Origin: Lachnospiraceae bacterium
Lineage (GTDB): Bacteria > Bacillota > Clostridia > Lachnospirales > Lachnospiraceae
DNA length: 56,051 nucleotides
Assembly (NCBI GenBank): GCA_017462755.1
Contig: JAFTQM010000009.1
Span: forward strand, 1 to 56,051
Direction: 5' to 3'
In this document: piece after piece, positions 18,746 through 27,891 of the stretch
How positions within the stretch are numbered: the stretch's first letter is position 1
Layout: each line of letters opens with the position of its first letter
The notes under the pieces: generated by a model
Databases searched by the model: none
Told to the model about the DNA's origin: nothing
What the model saw: only the letters and a program-made list of their open reading frames with translations
Position numbers and translations under genes: made by a program

Positions 18746-18774
18746 ATTATACCACAATTCCTCTGCATAAGCAA
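18746..18774 (-). promoter_or_regulatory. Sigma-A promoter of the EAL protein-pilT unit
   Basis: The minus strand has TTGCTT (18769-18774), 17 bp and a perfect TATAAT (18746-18751). It decides the start of the EAL gene, because the in-frame ATG at 18757 lies upstream of the predicted transcription start. Confidence 0.8.
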
Positions 18775-18874
18775 GGTTCTAACAGCAATTTAACCAAATC
18801 AGTATAAATTACACAAAATTTATGACACTTCTTTCCGCGATTTTCTAAAGATTTTATTAAGAAAAATTATTTTG

Positions 18875-18903
18875 TTGAAGTTGCGCCTGTAATGTCGTAT
18901 AAT
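18875..18903 (+). promoter_or_regulatory. Sigma-A promoter of the 1408-aa activase gene
   Basis: TTGAAG (18875-18880), 17 bp and TATAAT (18898-18903). The transcript would carry a leader of about 120 nt containing a small hairpin, CGAGC-AAAA-GCTCG (18958-18971), and a second weak stem around 18981-19001. The 94 bp between this promoter and the divergent one at 18746-18774 show nothing else. Confidence 0.8.
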
Positions 18904-19030
18904 TATGAATTATGGCGTTTTATACATATATATAAGAAAGCATTCATGCATCGAGCAAAAGCTCGCTCGGCAAGGGAACGCTTTAATCCGCGTTTTCCTA
19001 TAAATACTTCAGAATGGGAGAATATAATTT

Positions 19031-22000
19031 ATGGCAAAGAATTACACCTTAGGCATTGATATCGGCTCTACCACCGTAAAAATTGCAATTCTGGACGGAA
19101 ACCGGAAGATGCTGTTTTCGGATTATGAGCGTCATTATGCCAATATCCAGTCTACGCTCGCTACTTTGATTACCAAAGCAGTAACCGAATTAAAGCAGGA
19201 TCTTTCCGTTCATCCGGTTATCACCGGCTCCGGCGGTCTGTCCTTATCTAAAAATATCGGTGTTCCGTTCGTTCAGGAGGTTGTAGCCGTTGCTACCTCG
19301 TTGAAGGATTATGCTCCGCATACCGACGTAGCCATTGAGCTTGGCGGCGAGGATGCAAAGATTATTTACTTTACCGGTGGTATCGACCAGCGTATGAATG
19401 GTATCTGTGCCGGCGGTACCGGTTCCTTTATCGACCAGATGGCAACTCTGTTAAAGACGGACGCTTCCGGTTTGAATGAATATGCAAAATCCTATCAGGC
19501 GATTTATCCGATTGCGGCTCGCTGCGGCGTATTCGCCAAGTCCGATATCCAGCCATTGATTAACGAAGGTGCTACCAAGCCGGATCTGGCCGCTTCGATT
19601 TTTCAGGCCGTTGTAAATCAGACCATCAGCGGTCTTGCCTGTGGTAAGCCAATCCGTGGAAATGTTGCATTCCTTGGCGGTCCGCTTCACTTCCTTCCGG
19701 AATTGAAGAATGCATTCATTCGCACCTTAAATCTGTCCGGCAATCAGATTATTGCTCCGGAGCACTCCCATTTATTCGCTGCCATCGGTTCTGCGATGAA
19801 TGCCGACGAAAACGTCAGCGTTTCTTTAACCGAACTGGCAGAGCGTTTAAATCAGGGCGTTGCTATGGCAATGGAGGTCAATCGTATGGAGCCTCTGTTT
19901 GCCAGCGAAGACAAATATGAGGAGTTCAAATCCCGTCATGCAAAGCATACCGTGCGCAAGTGCGACTTATCCACCTACCGCGGCAAGTGCTTCCTCGGAA
20001 TTGATGCCGGCTCCACCACCACGAAAGCTGCTTTAGTTGCAGAGGACGGAGCATTGCTCTATTCCTTCTATTCAAATAACAACGGAAGTCCGCTAAAGAC
20101 CACCATCAAGGCAATCAAGGAGATTTATTCCCTGCTGCCGGAGGGTGTAGAAATCGTGCGTTCCTGCTCCACCGGTTATGGTGAAGCCTTGATTAAGGCT
20201 GCCCTTTTGTTGGACGAGGGTGAGGTAGAGACTGTAGCTCACTACTATGCTGCTGCATTCTTTGAGCCGGCGGTTGACTGTATCTTAGACATCGGCGGTC
20301 AGGACATGAAGTGCATCAAGATTAAAAACGGCACGGTCGATTCCGTACAGTTAAATGAGGCATGCTCCTCCGGTTGCGGTTCCTTTATCGAAACCTTTGC
20401 AAAGTCCTTAAACTACGAGGTCGCAGACTTCGCAAAAATTGCATTGTTTGCCCAGAATCCAATCGATCTCGGCTCCCGTTGTACCGTATTTATGAATTCC
20501 AAGGTAAAGCAGGCACAGAAGGAGGGCGCTACCGTTGCAGATATTTCTGCCGGTCTGGCATACTCCGTTATCAAGAACGCATTATATAAGGTTATTAAGA
20601 TTGCTGACCCGAAGGATCTCGGTACCAATATCGTAGTACAGGGTGGTACCTTCTACAACGATGCCGTTCTCAGAAGCTGCGAGGCGATTCTCGGTCGGGA
20701 AGCAGTTCGTCCGGATATCGCAGGTATCATGGGTGCATTCGGTGCTGCACTTATCGCCAGAGAGCATTACACCGGCGAGGCTACTACCATGCTTTCTATT
20801 GAGCAGATTAACGAACTTCGTTTCGAATCCACAATGGCGCGCTGCAAGGGCTGTACCAACAGCTGTCTCTTAACCATTAACAAATTTTCCGGCGGTCGTC
20901 AGTTCGTTTCCGGTAACCGCTGTGAGCGTGGTATCGGCAAGCAGAAGAACAAGGACAATCTGCCGAACCTGTTTGAGTACAAGCTGCACCGCTATTTCGA
21001 CTATGAGCCTTTGGCAGAAAACATTGCCACCCGTGGTACGGTCGGTATCCCTCGTGTACTGAATATGTACGAGAACTACCCGTTCTGGTATACCTTCTTT
21101 ACCAAGCTTGGCTACCGTGTAGTCGTTTCTCCGCTTTCCACAAGAAAGATTTACGAGATGGGTATCGAGTCGATTCCTAGTGAGTCTGAATGCTATCCTG
21201 CAAAGCTCGCCCACGGACATATCATGTGGCTGCTGGCTCAGGGTGTAAAATATATCTTCTATCCTTGTATTCCATACGAGCGTTTGGAAGTACCGGGTGC
21301 AGGAAATCACTACAACTGTCCGATTGTTACCTCCTATGGCGAAAATATCAAGAACAACGTAGAGGAGCTGCGCGACCCATCCATTACCTATCAGAATCCG
21401 TTCCTTTCCCTTGAGAGCGAGGAAATCGTAACCGAGCGTCTGGTACAATTTTTTAAAGAAGAAAACAAGATTCCGGAGGCTGAAATCCGTGCCGCCTCTG
21501 CTGCCGCATGGGCAGAGATGTCTGCTGCACGTTCCGATATCCAAAAGAAAGGCGAAGAAACCCTCGAATACCTTTCCAATACCGGCAGACGCGGTATTGT
21601 ATTAGCCGGCCGTCCATATCATATCGACCCGGAAATCAACCACGGTATTCCGGAAATGATTAATTCCTACGGTGCTGCCGTATTGACGGAGGATTCCATC
21701 AGCCATTTAGGCAAGGTAGACCGTCCGATGATTGTCATTGACCAGTGGATGTACCACTCCCGTCTGTATGCCGCTGCTTCCTTCGTCCGTACCAGAGACG
21801 ATTTGGAGCTGATTCAGTTAAACTCCTTCGGCTGCGGTCTCGATGCCGTAACGACCGATGGGGTTGCCGATATTTTAAATGCATCAAATAAGATTTATAC
21901 CGTATTAAAGATTGACGAGGTAAACAGCTTAGGTGCTGCCCGTATCCGTATCCGTTCCCTGCTCTCCGCAGTGAACGACCGTGCAAGAAAGGGTGTCAAA

Positions 22001-23257
22001 CCGCACGTTACCTCCTCGGCTCATCACCGCGTGGTTTTCACGAAGGAAATGAAGAAGGAATACACGATTCTTGCACCACAGATGTCGCCGATTCACTTCC
22101 AGTTCTTAGAACCTGCATTGCGCTCCGAGGGCCTCAAGGTAGTCGTATTACCGAACGATAACCGCCGCGCCGTTGACGTAGGTCTAAAGTATGTAAACAA
22201 CGATGCCTGCTATCCATCCCTGATGGTAGTCGGTCAGTTAATGGATGCCCTGCTCTCCGGCGAATACGATTTGAACCGTACCGCAGTCGCAATCACTCAG
22301 ACCGGTGGCGGCTGTCGTGCTACCAACTACATTGGTTTCATCCGTCGTGCCTTAAAGAAAGCCGGCATGGAACAGGTTCCGGTTATCTCCATCAGCAGTG
22401 CCGGATTGGAGAAAAATCCGGGTATGAAATATACCCCAAGTGTTATCAGCAAGGTATTGCAGTCGTTAATTTACGGTGATGTATTTATGCGTGTCCTTTA
22501 TGCAACCCGTCCATACGAGGTAACACCTGGTTCCGCAAATGCATTGCATGACAAATGGGCTGAAGCTTGTAAGAAATCCATCGTAAATGGCAAGTGGAAG
22601 GAATTTAAGAAAAACATCCGCGGTATCGTCCACGACTTTGACACTCTCCCACTCATCGAGGGACTGGTAAAGCCAAAGGTTGGTGTTGTAGGTGAGATTC
22701 TCGTTAAATTCTTACCTGCCGCAAACAACTATCTTGTAGACCTGCTCGAAGCCGAGGGTGCCGAGGCAGTCGTGCCGGATATGTTAGACTTCTTTATGTA
22801 CGGCTCTTACGATGCTACCTACAAGGCACAATATCTTGGTAAGAGCAAGATGGAAGCAAAGATTAACCGTATGGCAATCAGCTTCTTAGAGTACTGTCGT
22901 AAAGAGGCGCGTCTGGCACTCCGTGAAAGCAAGCGTTTCCATGAGATGCCAACCATTTACGAATTGGCTGATTACGCTGCTCCTATCGTTTCCATCGGTA
23001 ACCAGACCGGTGAAGGCTGGTTCTTAACCGGCGAGATGGTCGAGTTAATCAAGAGCGGTGCCCAGAATATCGTATGTACGCAGCCATTTGCCTGCCTGCC
23101 GAACCATATCGTAGGTAAGGGTGTTATCAAGGAGCTGCGCCGCCGCTATCCGGAATCCAACATTGTAGCCGTTGACTACGACCCGGGTGCCAGTGAGGTA
23201 AATCAGCTGAACCGTATCAAGCTGATGCTTTCGACCGCCAATAAGAACTTGAAGTAA
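19031..23257 (+). CDS. 2-hydroxyacyl-CoA dehydratase activator-like fusion protein (BcrAD/BadFG + DUF2229)
   Basis: The 1408-residue protein joins two ASKHA ATPase modules and a large C-terminal half. Module 1 starts [16 protein letters not shown] and carries C126 (ICAGGTGSF) and C165 (AARCGVF). Module 2 starts [14 protein letters not shown] (about 322) and carries C444 ([10 protein letters not shown]) and C483 (GSRCTVF). In HgdC-type activators such cysteines hold a 4Fe-4S cluster between two subunits, so this chain may build a pseudo-dimer. After residue 600 comes a cysteine cluster ([14 protein letters not shown]), then regions like DUF2229 and like the HgdB/HgdC dehydratase subunits. Relatives of about 1400 residues are common in gut Clostridia but their role is unproven; an ATP-driven radical electron transfer function is inference. 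GGGAG precedes the start. Confidence 0.85.
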   Translation: MAKNYTLGIDIGSTTVKIAILDGNRKMLFSDYERHYANIQSTLATLITKAVTELKQDLSVHPVITGSGGLSLSKNIGVPFVQEVVAVATSLKDYAPHTDVAIELGGEDAKIIYFTGGIDQRMNGICAGGTGSFIDQMATLLKTDASGLNEYAKSYQAIYPIAARCGVFAKSDIQPLINEGATKPDLAASIFQAVVNQTISGLACGKPIRGNVAFLGGPLHFLPELKNAFIRTLNLSGNQIIAPEHSHLFAAIGSAMNADENVSVSLTELAERLNQGVAMAMEVNRMEPLFASEDKYEEFKSRHAKHTVRKCDLSTYRGKCFLGIDAGSTTTKAALVAEDGALLYSFYSNNNGSPLKTTIKAIKEIYSLLPEGVEIVRSCSTGYGEALIKAALLLDEGEVETVAHYYAAAFFEPAVDCILDIGGQDMKCIKIKNGTVDSVQLNEACSSGCGSFIETFAKSLNYEVADFAKIALFAQNPIDLGSRCTVFMNSKVKQAQKEGATVADISAGLAYSVIKNALYKVIKIADPKDLGTNIVVQGGTFYNDAVLRSCEAILGREAVRPDIAGIMGAFGAALIAREHYTGEATTMLSIEQINELRFESTMARCKGCTNSCLLTINKFSGGRQFVSGNRCERGIGKQKNKDNLPNLFEYKLHRYFDYEPLAENIATRGTVGIPRVLNMYENYPFWYTFFTKLGYRVVVSPLSTRKIYEMGIESIPSESECYPAKLAHGHIMWLLAQGVKYIFYPCIPYERLEVPGAGNHYNCPIVTSYGENIKNNVEELRDPSITYQNPFLSLESEEIVTERLVQFFKEENKIPEAEIRAASAAAWAEMSAARSDIQKKGEETLEYLSNTGRRGIVLAGRPYHIDPEINHGIPEMINSYGAAVLTEDSISHLGKVDRPMIVIDQWMYHSRLYAAASFVRTRDDLELIQLNSFGCGLDAVTTDGVADILNASNKIYTVLKIDEVNSLGAARIRIRSLLSAVNDRARKGVKPHVTSSAHHRVVFTKEMKKEYTILAPQMSPIHFQFLEPALRSEGLKVVVLPNDNRRAVDVGLKYVNNDACYPSLMVVGQLMDALLSGEYDLNRTAVAITQTGGGCRATNYIGFIRRALKKAGMEQVPVISISSAGLEKNPGMKYTPSVISKVLQSLIYGDVFMRVLYATRPYEVTPGSANALHDKWAEACKKSIVNGKWKEFKKNIRGIVHDFDTLPLIEGLVKPKVGVVGEILVKFLPAANNYLVDLLEAEGAEAVVPDMLDFFMYGSYDATYKAQYLGKSKMEAKINRMAISFLEYCRKEARLALRESKRFHEMPTIYELADYAAPIVSIGNQTGEGWFLTGEMVELIKSGAQNIVCTQPFACLPNHIVGKGVIKELRRRYPESNIVAVDYDPGASEVNQLNRIKLMLSTANKNLK

Positions 23258-23263
23258 GATAAG

Positions 23264-23469
23264 GCATATGCAAAGCTCATAAATAGCTTTGAAAAGCCCT
23301 TGCAAAATGAATCAAAACATTAACAGGCACGCTTGCGCTACCTCAGCCTCGTAACGGTACATAAGACGCTAAACTACAGCGTCTAAGTACCGACGGGCTT
23401 CGAGTACCTGTTTATGTTTTGTTCATTTGCCGGGCTTTAGCATAGATTTCTTAAAAGTTTCGCATATGC
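23264..23469. other. 206-nt nested imperfect hairpin element (structured RNA or MITE-like)
   Basis: The region after the activase stop codon folds as one long nested stem. Paired arms from outside in: GCATATGC (23264-23271 / 23462-23469), AAAGCCC/GGGCTTT (23293-23299 / 23432-23438), GCAAA..TGAA (23302-23311 / 23422-23430), CAAAACAT/ATGTTTTG (23313-23320 / 23414-23421), AACAGG/CCTGTT (23322-23327 / 23407-23412), CTC-AGCC (23342-23348 / 23396-23404), CGGTAC/GTACCG (23355-23360 / 23387-23392) and AGACGCT/AGCGTCT (23364-23370 / 23378-23384). A side hairpin AAAGCT...AGCTTT is at 23272-23290. No convincing ORF lies inside. It precedes the terminator of the gene, so it would be part of the 3' UTR. 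The class is not recognised. Confidence 0.6.
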
Positions 23470-23475
23470 TCTTTC

Positions 23476-23516
23476 AGAGTCGTATACTATAAAGCTTGTA
23501 GTATACGACTCTTTTT
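23476..23516 (+). terminator. Intrinsic terminator of the activase transcript
   Basis: A 14-bp stem (AGAGTCGTATACTA and its complement) with a 9-nt loop is followed by CTTTTT. It lies 7 bp beyond the nested hairpin element. Confidence 0.88.
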
Positions 23517-23563
23517 AATATCCGTTTCTCTTTTTTATAAATTATAATTTTCCAAAAAACCTT

Positions 23564-23609
23564 CCAACCTTTTTTCAATTTCCGTGTCTATATGATTGAA
23601 AGCTTTCAA
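23564..23609 (+). promoter_or_regulatory. Possible ECF-type promoter and palindromic operator of the sigma gene
   Basis: CCAACC (23564-23569), 16 bp and GTCTAT (23586-23591) resemble ECF promoters (AAC at -35, CGTC/GTCT at -10), which would allow autoregulation. Directly downstream is the perfect 14-bp palindrome TTGAAAGCTTTCAA (23596-23609), overlapping the expected transcription start. The ribosome binding site GAGGTGAG follows. Confidence 0.4.
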
Positions 23610-23623
23610 CGAGGTGAGAATAT

Positions 23624-25288
23624 ATGAACAGACAAGATACTGAGAAGATTATAGCAGAATATCTAAAGCCTATTTTCGGTTTTTCCCTGAAGCGCTGCAA
23701 AAGTATTCAGGATGCCGAGGATTTGTCGCAGGAAATCGTGCTAAAGGCATTCCGCACACTCCTGCTTAAGGACGATATTACGGATGTGCATAAATTCATT
23801 TGGACCATTGCGCACAATGCACTGAGTAATTATTATCGTGATACCGCGAAGGGTATTATCGGCATATCGATAGACGAAGTAGCCGAATCGCTTGCGGACC
23901 CAAATTCTGAAATCAACACGGATGACACCGGCGAATCCATTCGACAGCTGCAACAGGAAATTGCTTATCTGTCCAAGCTGCAGCGAAAAATTGTCATTGC
24001 ATACTATTTCGAAAATCGCAAGCAGGCAGATATTTCCTCCGAGCTTAGTATTCCTCTCGGCACAGTCAAATGGCATTTATTCGAAGCCAAAAAAGAATTG
24101 AAACGAGGTATGAATATTATGAGAAAAACAAGTGAATTAAAATTTCATCCAATTAAGTTCCACTCTTACGGAATCAACGGTTCTGCCGGTACCAAAACAC
24201 CGGATACCTTTTTCCGTTCGCCGTTGCCCCAGAACATTTGCTACTGCATCCGCAATACCGCAAAGACAATCAATGAAATTGCAGACGACTTAGGAGTTTC
24301 CCCGGTGTATATCGAGAGCGAAGTTGAATTTCTCGAAGAATACGGCTTTTTGCAGGCTCAAAAGGATAAATACATCGCCAACTTTATCATCGGCGAACCG
24401 ACCGCAGAACTACTTACTCTCCAGAACGATATGTATCGACAGGCTGCCGAGCTGTTTGCCAACGATTTGTATGATGAGCTTACCGGCAGCGGAATCCTCG
24501 ATGACCCGGACATCCTTTGCGGACAGACAGATGTTTCGGCTCCTCTGTCCGATACTACCCAAGCCGACCATAATTTTATTTTGTGGTCACTGATTCCTTA
24601 TATTGCAGCTTGGTCCGGTGAACACCTGCGAGATGAACGCATTTCCTTTGAAGAGGTCGCTACCATCCGCCCCGACGGCGGACATAATATTGTTAACGCT
24701 GCCGTAATTCCTGACCATATGACTTTACCGGAGGATTATGTTTACATGAAAAATTGGAGCGGTCCTATGTGGAATGGAAACGGCAGACATATCCTGTGGC
24801 AGATTGATACCGAATGGTCCGACCGCGCCACGCTGGCAAACAGAAATGTTATGAAGGAGCATGAGCAGGTAATGTCACTCTACCATGCCGAACCAAACGG
24901 CGGAATCTCAACGTTAGAATATGCATGGCTGGCAGAGCGCGGATACATCAAAACAACCGGTGACCCTAACGGGTCCTTCCAGACCGCATGGCAAATCGTA
25001 ATTCTCAAGAATAACGATATCAAAAACCGCCTACTCTCCATCGGTAATCGCATCAAAGAAAAATACCACAAGGAATTCGACGAGCTAAAAGCTCCTTATG
25101 TCGAGGCCGTTCTCAAAACAATTCCAAAGCATCTGCAGCGGGTAAAGGCATACGAGCTTCAGTCCGTCTTCCATTCCGATGGCTGGTTTTTATGCCACTG
25201 TATAACCACTCTGTTAAAGAATGGCAAACTGCAGCCACCTGCAGAGCATCAGAGAAAGGCATTGACTACAATGATTTTCCCTAGCTAA
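23624..25288 (+). CDS. ECF-type sigma-70 factor with about 385-residue C-terminal extension
   Basis: The first 170 of 554 residues are a sigma-70 factor. Region 2 (about 10-80) has QDAEDLSQEIVLKAFR and WTIAHNALSNYYRD. Region 4 (about 115-165) has LQRKIVIAYYFENRKQADISSELSIPLGTVKWHLFEAKKELK, written here in part only as the family helix-turn-helix. The remaining part is not recognised: residues about 215-250 look like a winged-helix segment (TINEIADDLGVSPVYIESEV), and the rest is soluble, tryptophan-rich and mixed alpha/beta. Typical ECF factors stop at about 180 residues. No anti-sigma gene is adjacent, so the extension may itself be the control or sensor domain (inference). Strong GAGGTGAG Shine-Dalgarno; ends at a 25-bp terminator stem. 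Confidence 0.82.
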   Translation: MNRQDTEKIIAEYLKPIFGFSLKRCKSIQDAEDLSQEIVLKAFRTLLLKDDITDVHKFIWTIAHNALSNYYRDTAKGIIGISIDEVAESLADPNSEINTDDTGESIRQLQQEIAYLSKLQRKIVIAYYFENRKQADISSELSIPLGTVKWHLFEAKKELKRGMNIMRKTSELKFHPIKFHSYGINGSAGTKTPDTFFRSPLPQNICYCIRNTAKTINEIADDLGVSPVYIESEVEFLEEYGFLQAQKDKYIANFIIGEPTAELLTLQNDMYRQAAELFANDLYDELTGSGILDDPDILCGQTDVSAPLSDTTQADHNFILWSLIPYIAAWSGEHLRDERISFEEVATIRPDGGHNIVNAAVIPDHMTLPEDYVYMKNWSGPMWNGNGRHILWQIDTEWSDRATLANRNVMKEHEQVMSLYHAEPNGGISTLEYAWLAERGYIKTTGDPNGSFQTAWQIVILKNNDIKNRLLSIGNRIKEKYHKEFDELKAPYVEAVLKTIPKHLQRVKAYELQSVFHSDGWFLCHCITTLLKNGKLQPPAEHQRKALTTMIFPS

Positions 25289-25321
25289 GGAAGCATCGTC
25301 TTATCTGAAGAATCATAACCC

Positions 25322-25390
25322 AAAAGGGGTAACAGTGGAACGGCTGACATTTTCCTTCACCCAGCCGTTCCACTGTTACCCCTTTTTTAT
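25322..25390. terminator. Bidirectional terminator with perfect 25-bp stem
   Basis: Arms 25322-25346 and 25362-25386 are perfectly complementary over 25 bp around a 15-nt loop. TTTTTT follows on the plus strand and TTTT on the minus strand. It serves the sigma gene and the convergent membrane-protein gene. Confidence 0.9.
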
Positions 25391-25394
25391 ATCT

Positions 25395-26132
25395 TTATAT
25401 TTTATTCTTTACCTTTCTTTTTATCTGACACAGCTTTTCCTTGCAATTCGCACACTGCAAATTATCATTCGTCCCATACCAAAACCGCTCCGGATGCTTC
25501 GCATAGGTGATTTCCCACTTAATCAGCACCACGCAGGAGGTAAAAAACAGACTCCAGCTAAAAAAGTTTTTGATAAAGAGCATTGGTGTGAACATCATAA
25601 AATGCCCCCAATCAAAAATCCGGCAGTTCACACAACAACGATTTTTCATAATAATTGATTGAAACGGACAATAAAATAAAATGCAAATGTAATCGCTCAG
25701 AAAGTAAAATACCGTCAGCATCAGCAAATCCGCTTCTACAATTACACCGCTCAGATAGAGTATCCCAAAAATCGCATTAAAACATAGCCAAACTAACATT
25801 ACCTGCCATGCTCTTACGTTTTGTTTTTGTACAAATTTCAAAAGCTCTAACTCCGAATATTCACCGTGCGGAACATACTGTTTCTTCTCCGCTTTCCTCA
25901 ATGCCATAGAAAACTTTTCCTTCGGAAAAATATGTCCTATCATCATGACCATAAAAATCAGCCACAGCACATGAATCGGCGAAATTCCATATCGGATGGA
26001 ACGTGTCATCAGCTGATACATCTGCTCCTTATCTACCAGATAAAAAATCAGGACACCGATAAAAATAAATAATCGAATGCAAAATTTAACCAGATATCTT
26101 TGCAACATCGGTGTTTTTATTAATTTCTTCAT
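25395..26132 (-). CDS. Multi-pass membrane protein with cysteine pairs, unknown function
   Basis: The 245-residue product is not recognised. It has about five hydrophobic helices (roughly residues 15-33, 52-66, 110-128, 133-152 and 180-205). Two cysteine clusters could bind a metal: CCVNC at about 165-169, next to a WGHFMMFTP stretch, and CANCKEKLC near the C-terminus. The lysine-rich tail is cytoplasmic by the positive-inside rule. AGGAG lies about 12 bases before the ATG. It shares the convergent terminator with the sigma gene and lies 72 bp downstream of the epimerase gene on the same strand, so it may be the last gene of that unit. Confidence 0.65.
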   Translation of the reverse strand: MKKLIKTPMLQRYLVKFCIRLFIFIGVLIFYLVDKEQMYQLMTRSIRYGISPIHVLWLIFMVMMIGHIFPKEKFSMALRKAEKKQYVPHGEYSELELLKFVQKQNVRAWQVMLVWLCFNAIFGILYLSGVIVEADLLMLTVFYFLSDYICILFYCPFQSIIMKNRCCVNCRIFDWGHFMMFTPMLFIKNFFSWSLFFTSCVVLIKWEITYAKHPERFWYGTNDNLQCANCKEKLCQIKRKVKNKI

Positions 26133-26204
26133 ACAACTGATACACTCCTACTTCTCTGTTTCCTGCTCTTGTATATTCTGTAATCTCTCTTTTGTTTTTT
26201 CTGA

Positions 26205-27104
26205 CTAGTGGATGCAAATCCGATAATTCTTGCTAAAAATTGCCGTTGGCTCCAACTCATTGATATAAGGCTTTTCTTCCAGCGTACCATCAAAATCCAC
26301 ACCATCACAGCGTCCGTACCACGGCTCGATGCAGACAAACGGTACCTCTGCCCCCTTCGGTGCCCATACTCCAAACAGCGGCGCATCAAACTTTACCGAC
26401 AGATAGATGCTGCCATTCGGCTTCGCCAGCGCCACCTCACGCGACTGATGCCCCTCGATGATATAAGCATCTCTATCGAACAAATGCTCCGATACTGCAA
26501 TCGTACCATATTTCTTGATGCCATACTCTTCTACCTTATCGAATTCCAACTGCTCCAATCCGGCAGCAGCCAAGCCATTCTCCAGCATACGGGTATTGAC
26601 AATGGAAACGCCCTCAAACATCAGCTGATACTCCTCGCGCTTTCCACCATCCAACGGGCAAAGAAATGCCGGATGACCGCCGATGGAAAAATACATTTTT
26701 TCCTCCGACATATTCTGCACTCTCCAAAGCACAATCACTTGATTCTGAAATAGTCGAAACCCAGTTTCCAGAATAAAATCAAACGGATATACCTTCTTCG
26801 TTTCCTCCGTTGCCACCAGACGATGCCAGATTTCATTCTCCGTCTTTGATACCAGTTCAAATTCCATATCTCTTGCAAAACCATGCTGACCGAGCGAATA
26901 CTCCTGTCCCTTGTAACGGTAGGTCTTATCCTTCAAACCACCGACAAACGGGAACAGAACCGGCGCATGACGATTCCAAAACTTTGGATCTCCGTTCCAC
27001 ATATATTCCTGTCCGGTTGCTTTTTTTACAATGGACAACAGCTCACCGCCATGATCCGAAACCTGTATCTTTAATTGCTCATTTTCTAAGGTATGTACTG
27101 CCAT
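26205..27104 (-). CDS. Aldose 1-epimerase (mutarotase) family protein, LacX-like
   Basis: The 299-residue product belongs to the galactose mutarotase superfamily. It starts MAVHTLENEQLKIQVSDHGGEL and carries the LacX-type landmarks EYMWNGDPKFWNRHAPVLFPFVG (shown partly), GQHGFARDMEF with the catalytic-region histidine, SIGGHPAF and the C-terminal FVCIEPWYGRCD. Such proteins interconvert anomers of free sugars; the true sugar cannot be read from the sequence. The frame starts at 27212, but GGAGGAATA directly precedes the ATG at 27104, which is taken as the start. It follows the glutamine-amidotransferase-like gene by 71 bp. Confidence 0.86.
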   Translation of the reverse strand: MAVHTLENEQLKIQVSDHGGELLSIVKKATGQEYMWNGDPKFWNRHAPVLFPFVGGLKDKTYRYKGQEYSLGQHGFARDMEFELVSKTENEIWHRLVATEETKKVYPFDFILETGFRLFQNQVIVLWRVQNMSEEKMYFSIGGHPAFLCPLDGGKREEYQLMFEGVSIVNTRMLENGLAAAGLEQLEFDKVEEYGIKKYGTIAVSEHLFDRDAYIIEGHQSREVALAKPNGSIYLSVKFDAPLFGVWAPKGAEVPFVCIEPWYGRCDGVDFDGTLEEKPYINELEPTAIFSKNYRICIH

Positions 27105-27175
27105 TATTCCTCCGTTCTGCGCTTTCCTTTGCGCTCTTGCTTCTCTTATAAATATTTTTAACTCAACATCCTGTT

Positions 27176-27874
27176 CTACGCTCTTTTCGCAGCAGAAACA
27201 AATGCCCGCCAAAGCCTCGCCGTTGCCTCATCCTGCCAAAACAAATGCTCCGGATGCCACTGCACCCCTAAAAAAAATTGATGTCCTTCTAATGCGATTG
27301 CCTCTATTGTCCCATCTGCCGCTACCGCATTCTGCACCAGCTCGCTTCCAAGTCTGGCACACGCCTGATGATGAAAGCTGTTTACCAAAAGGGTATCTCG
27401 TTTTACAATATCATGCAACAGCGTATGTCTCTTTACCTGCACCCGCTGTGTCTGCACCTCATCGCCCGCCTTCTGATAATGCGCTAAGTCTGATGAGATA
27501 TCCTGCACCAGTGTACCGCCAAATGCCACATTCATTACCTGAATCCCCCGGCAGATGCCAAGCACCGGCTTTCCGGTCATTCGAAGCTCTGCCAGCAAAC
27601 CAAGCTCTAACCGGTCTCTCTCCGGCACAATCATACCACACCCGACTGCCGCATCCTCGCCATAGCGCAGCGGATTGATATCCGGACCGCCGGGATACAA
27701 AAAACCATCAAACAAATCAAGCATCGGCAGCAGATCCTGCGGCTCACTCTCCAACGGCAACAGTACCGGTACACCGCCTGCGGCACTTATCGCACGAAAA
27801 TAATCTGCTACAATCATAATCCGGCTCTGTATCGCATCATACTGCGGCAGAACCCCTATGACCGGTCTCCCCAT
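27176..27874 (-). CDS. Class I glutamine amidotransferase-like gamma-glutamyl hydrolase (peptidase C26)
   Basis: The 232-residue product matches the PuuD-like family, which hydrolyses gamma-glutamyl amides such as gamma-glutamyl-GABA. The nucleophile elbow GICRGIQVMN and the catalytic His-Glu pair in GVQWHPEH are present, as is the oxyanion/substrate loop LYPGGPDINPLRYGE. The N-terminus PVIGVLPQYDAIQSRIMIV is typical. GGAGGAG lies before the ATG. The substrate here is unknown. It is 17 bp downstream of the YgiQ gene and is probably translated from the same message. Confidence 0.87.
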   Translation of the reverse strand: MGRPVIGVLPQYDAIQSRIMIVADYFRAISAAGGVPVLLPLESEPQDLLPMLDLFDGFLYPGGPDINPLRYGEDAAVGCGMIVPERDRLELGLLAELRMTGKPVLGICRGIQVMNVAFGGTLVQDISSDLAHYQKAGDEVQTQRVQVKRHTLLHDIVKRDTLLVNSFHHQACARLGSELVQNAVAADGTIEAIALEGHQFFLGVQWHPEHLFWQDEATARLWRAFVSAAKRA

Positions 27875-27891
27875 ACACTCCTCCGGTTTTA

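Noticed and set aside
18713-18757. Longer N-terminus for the EAL protein starting at 18757
   Set aside because: The sigma-A promoter at 18746-18774 overlaps it, so the ATG at 18757 would be upstream of the transcript.
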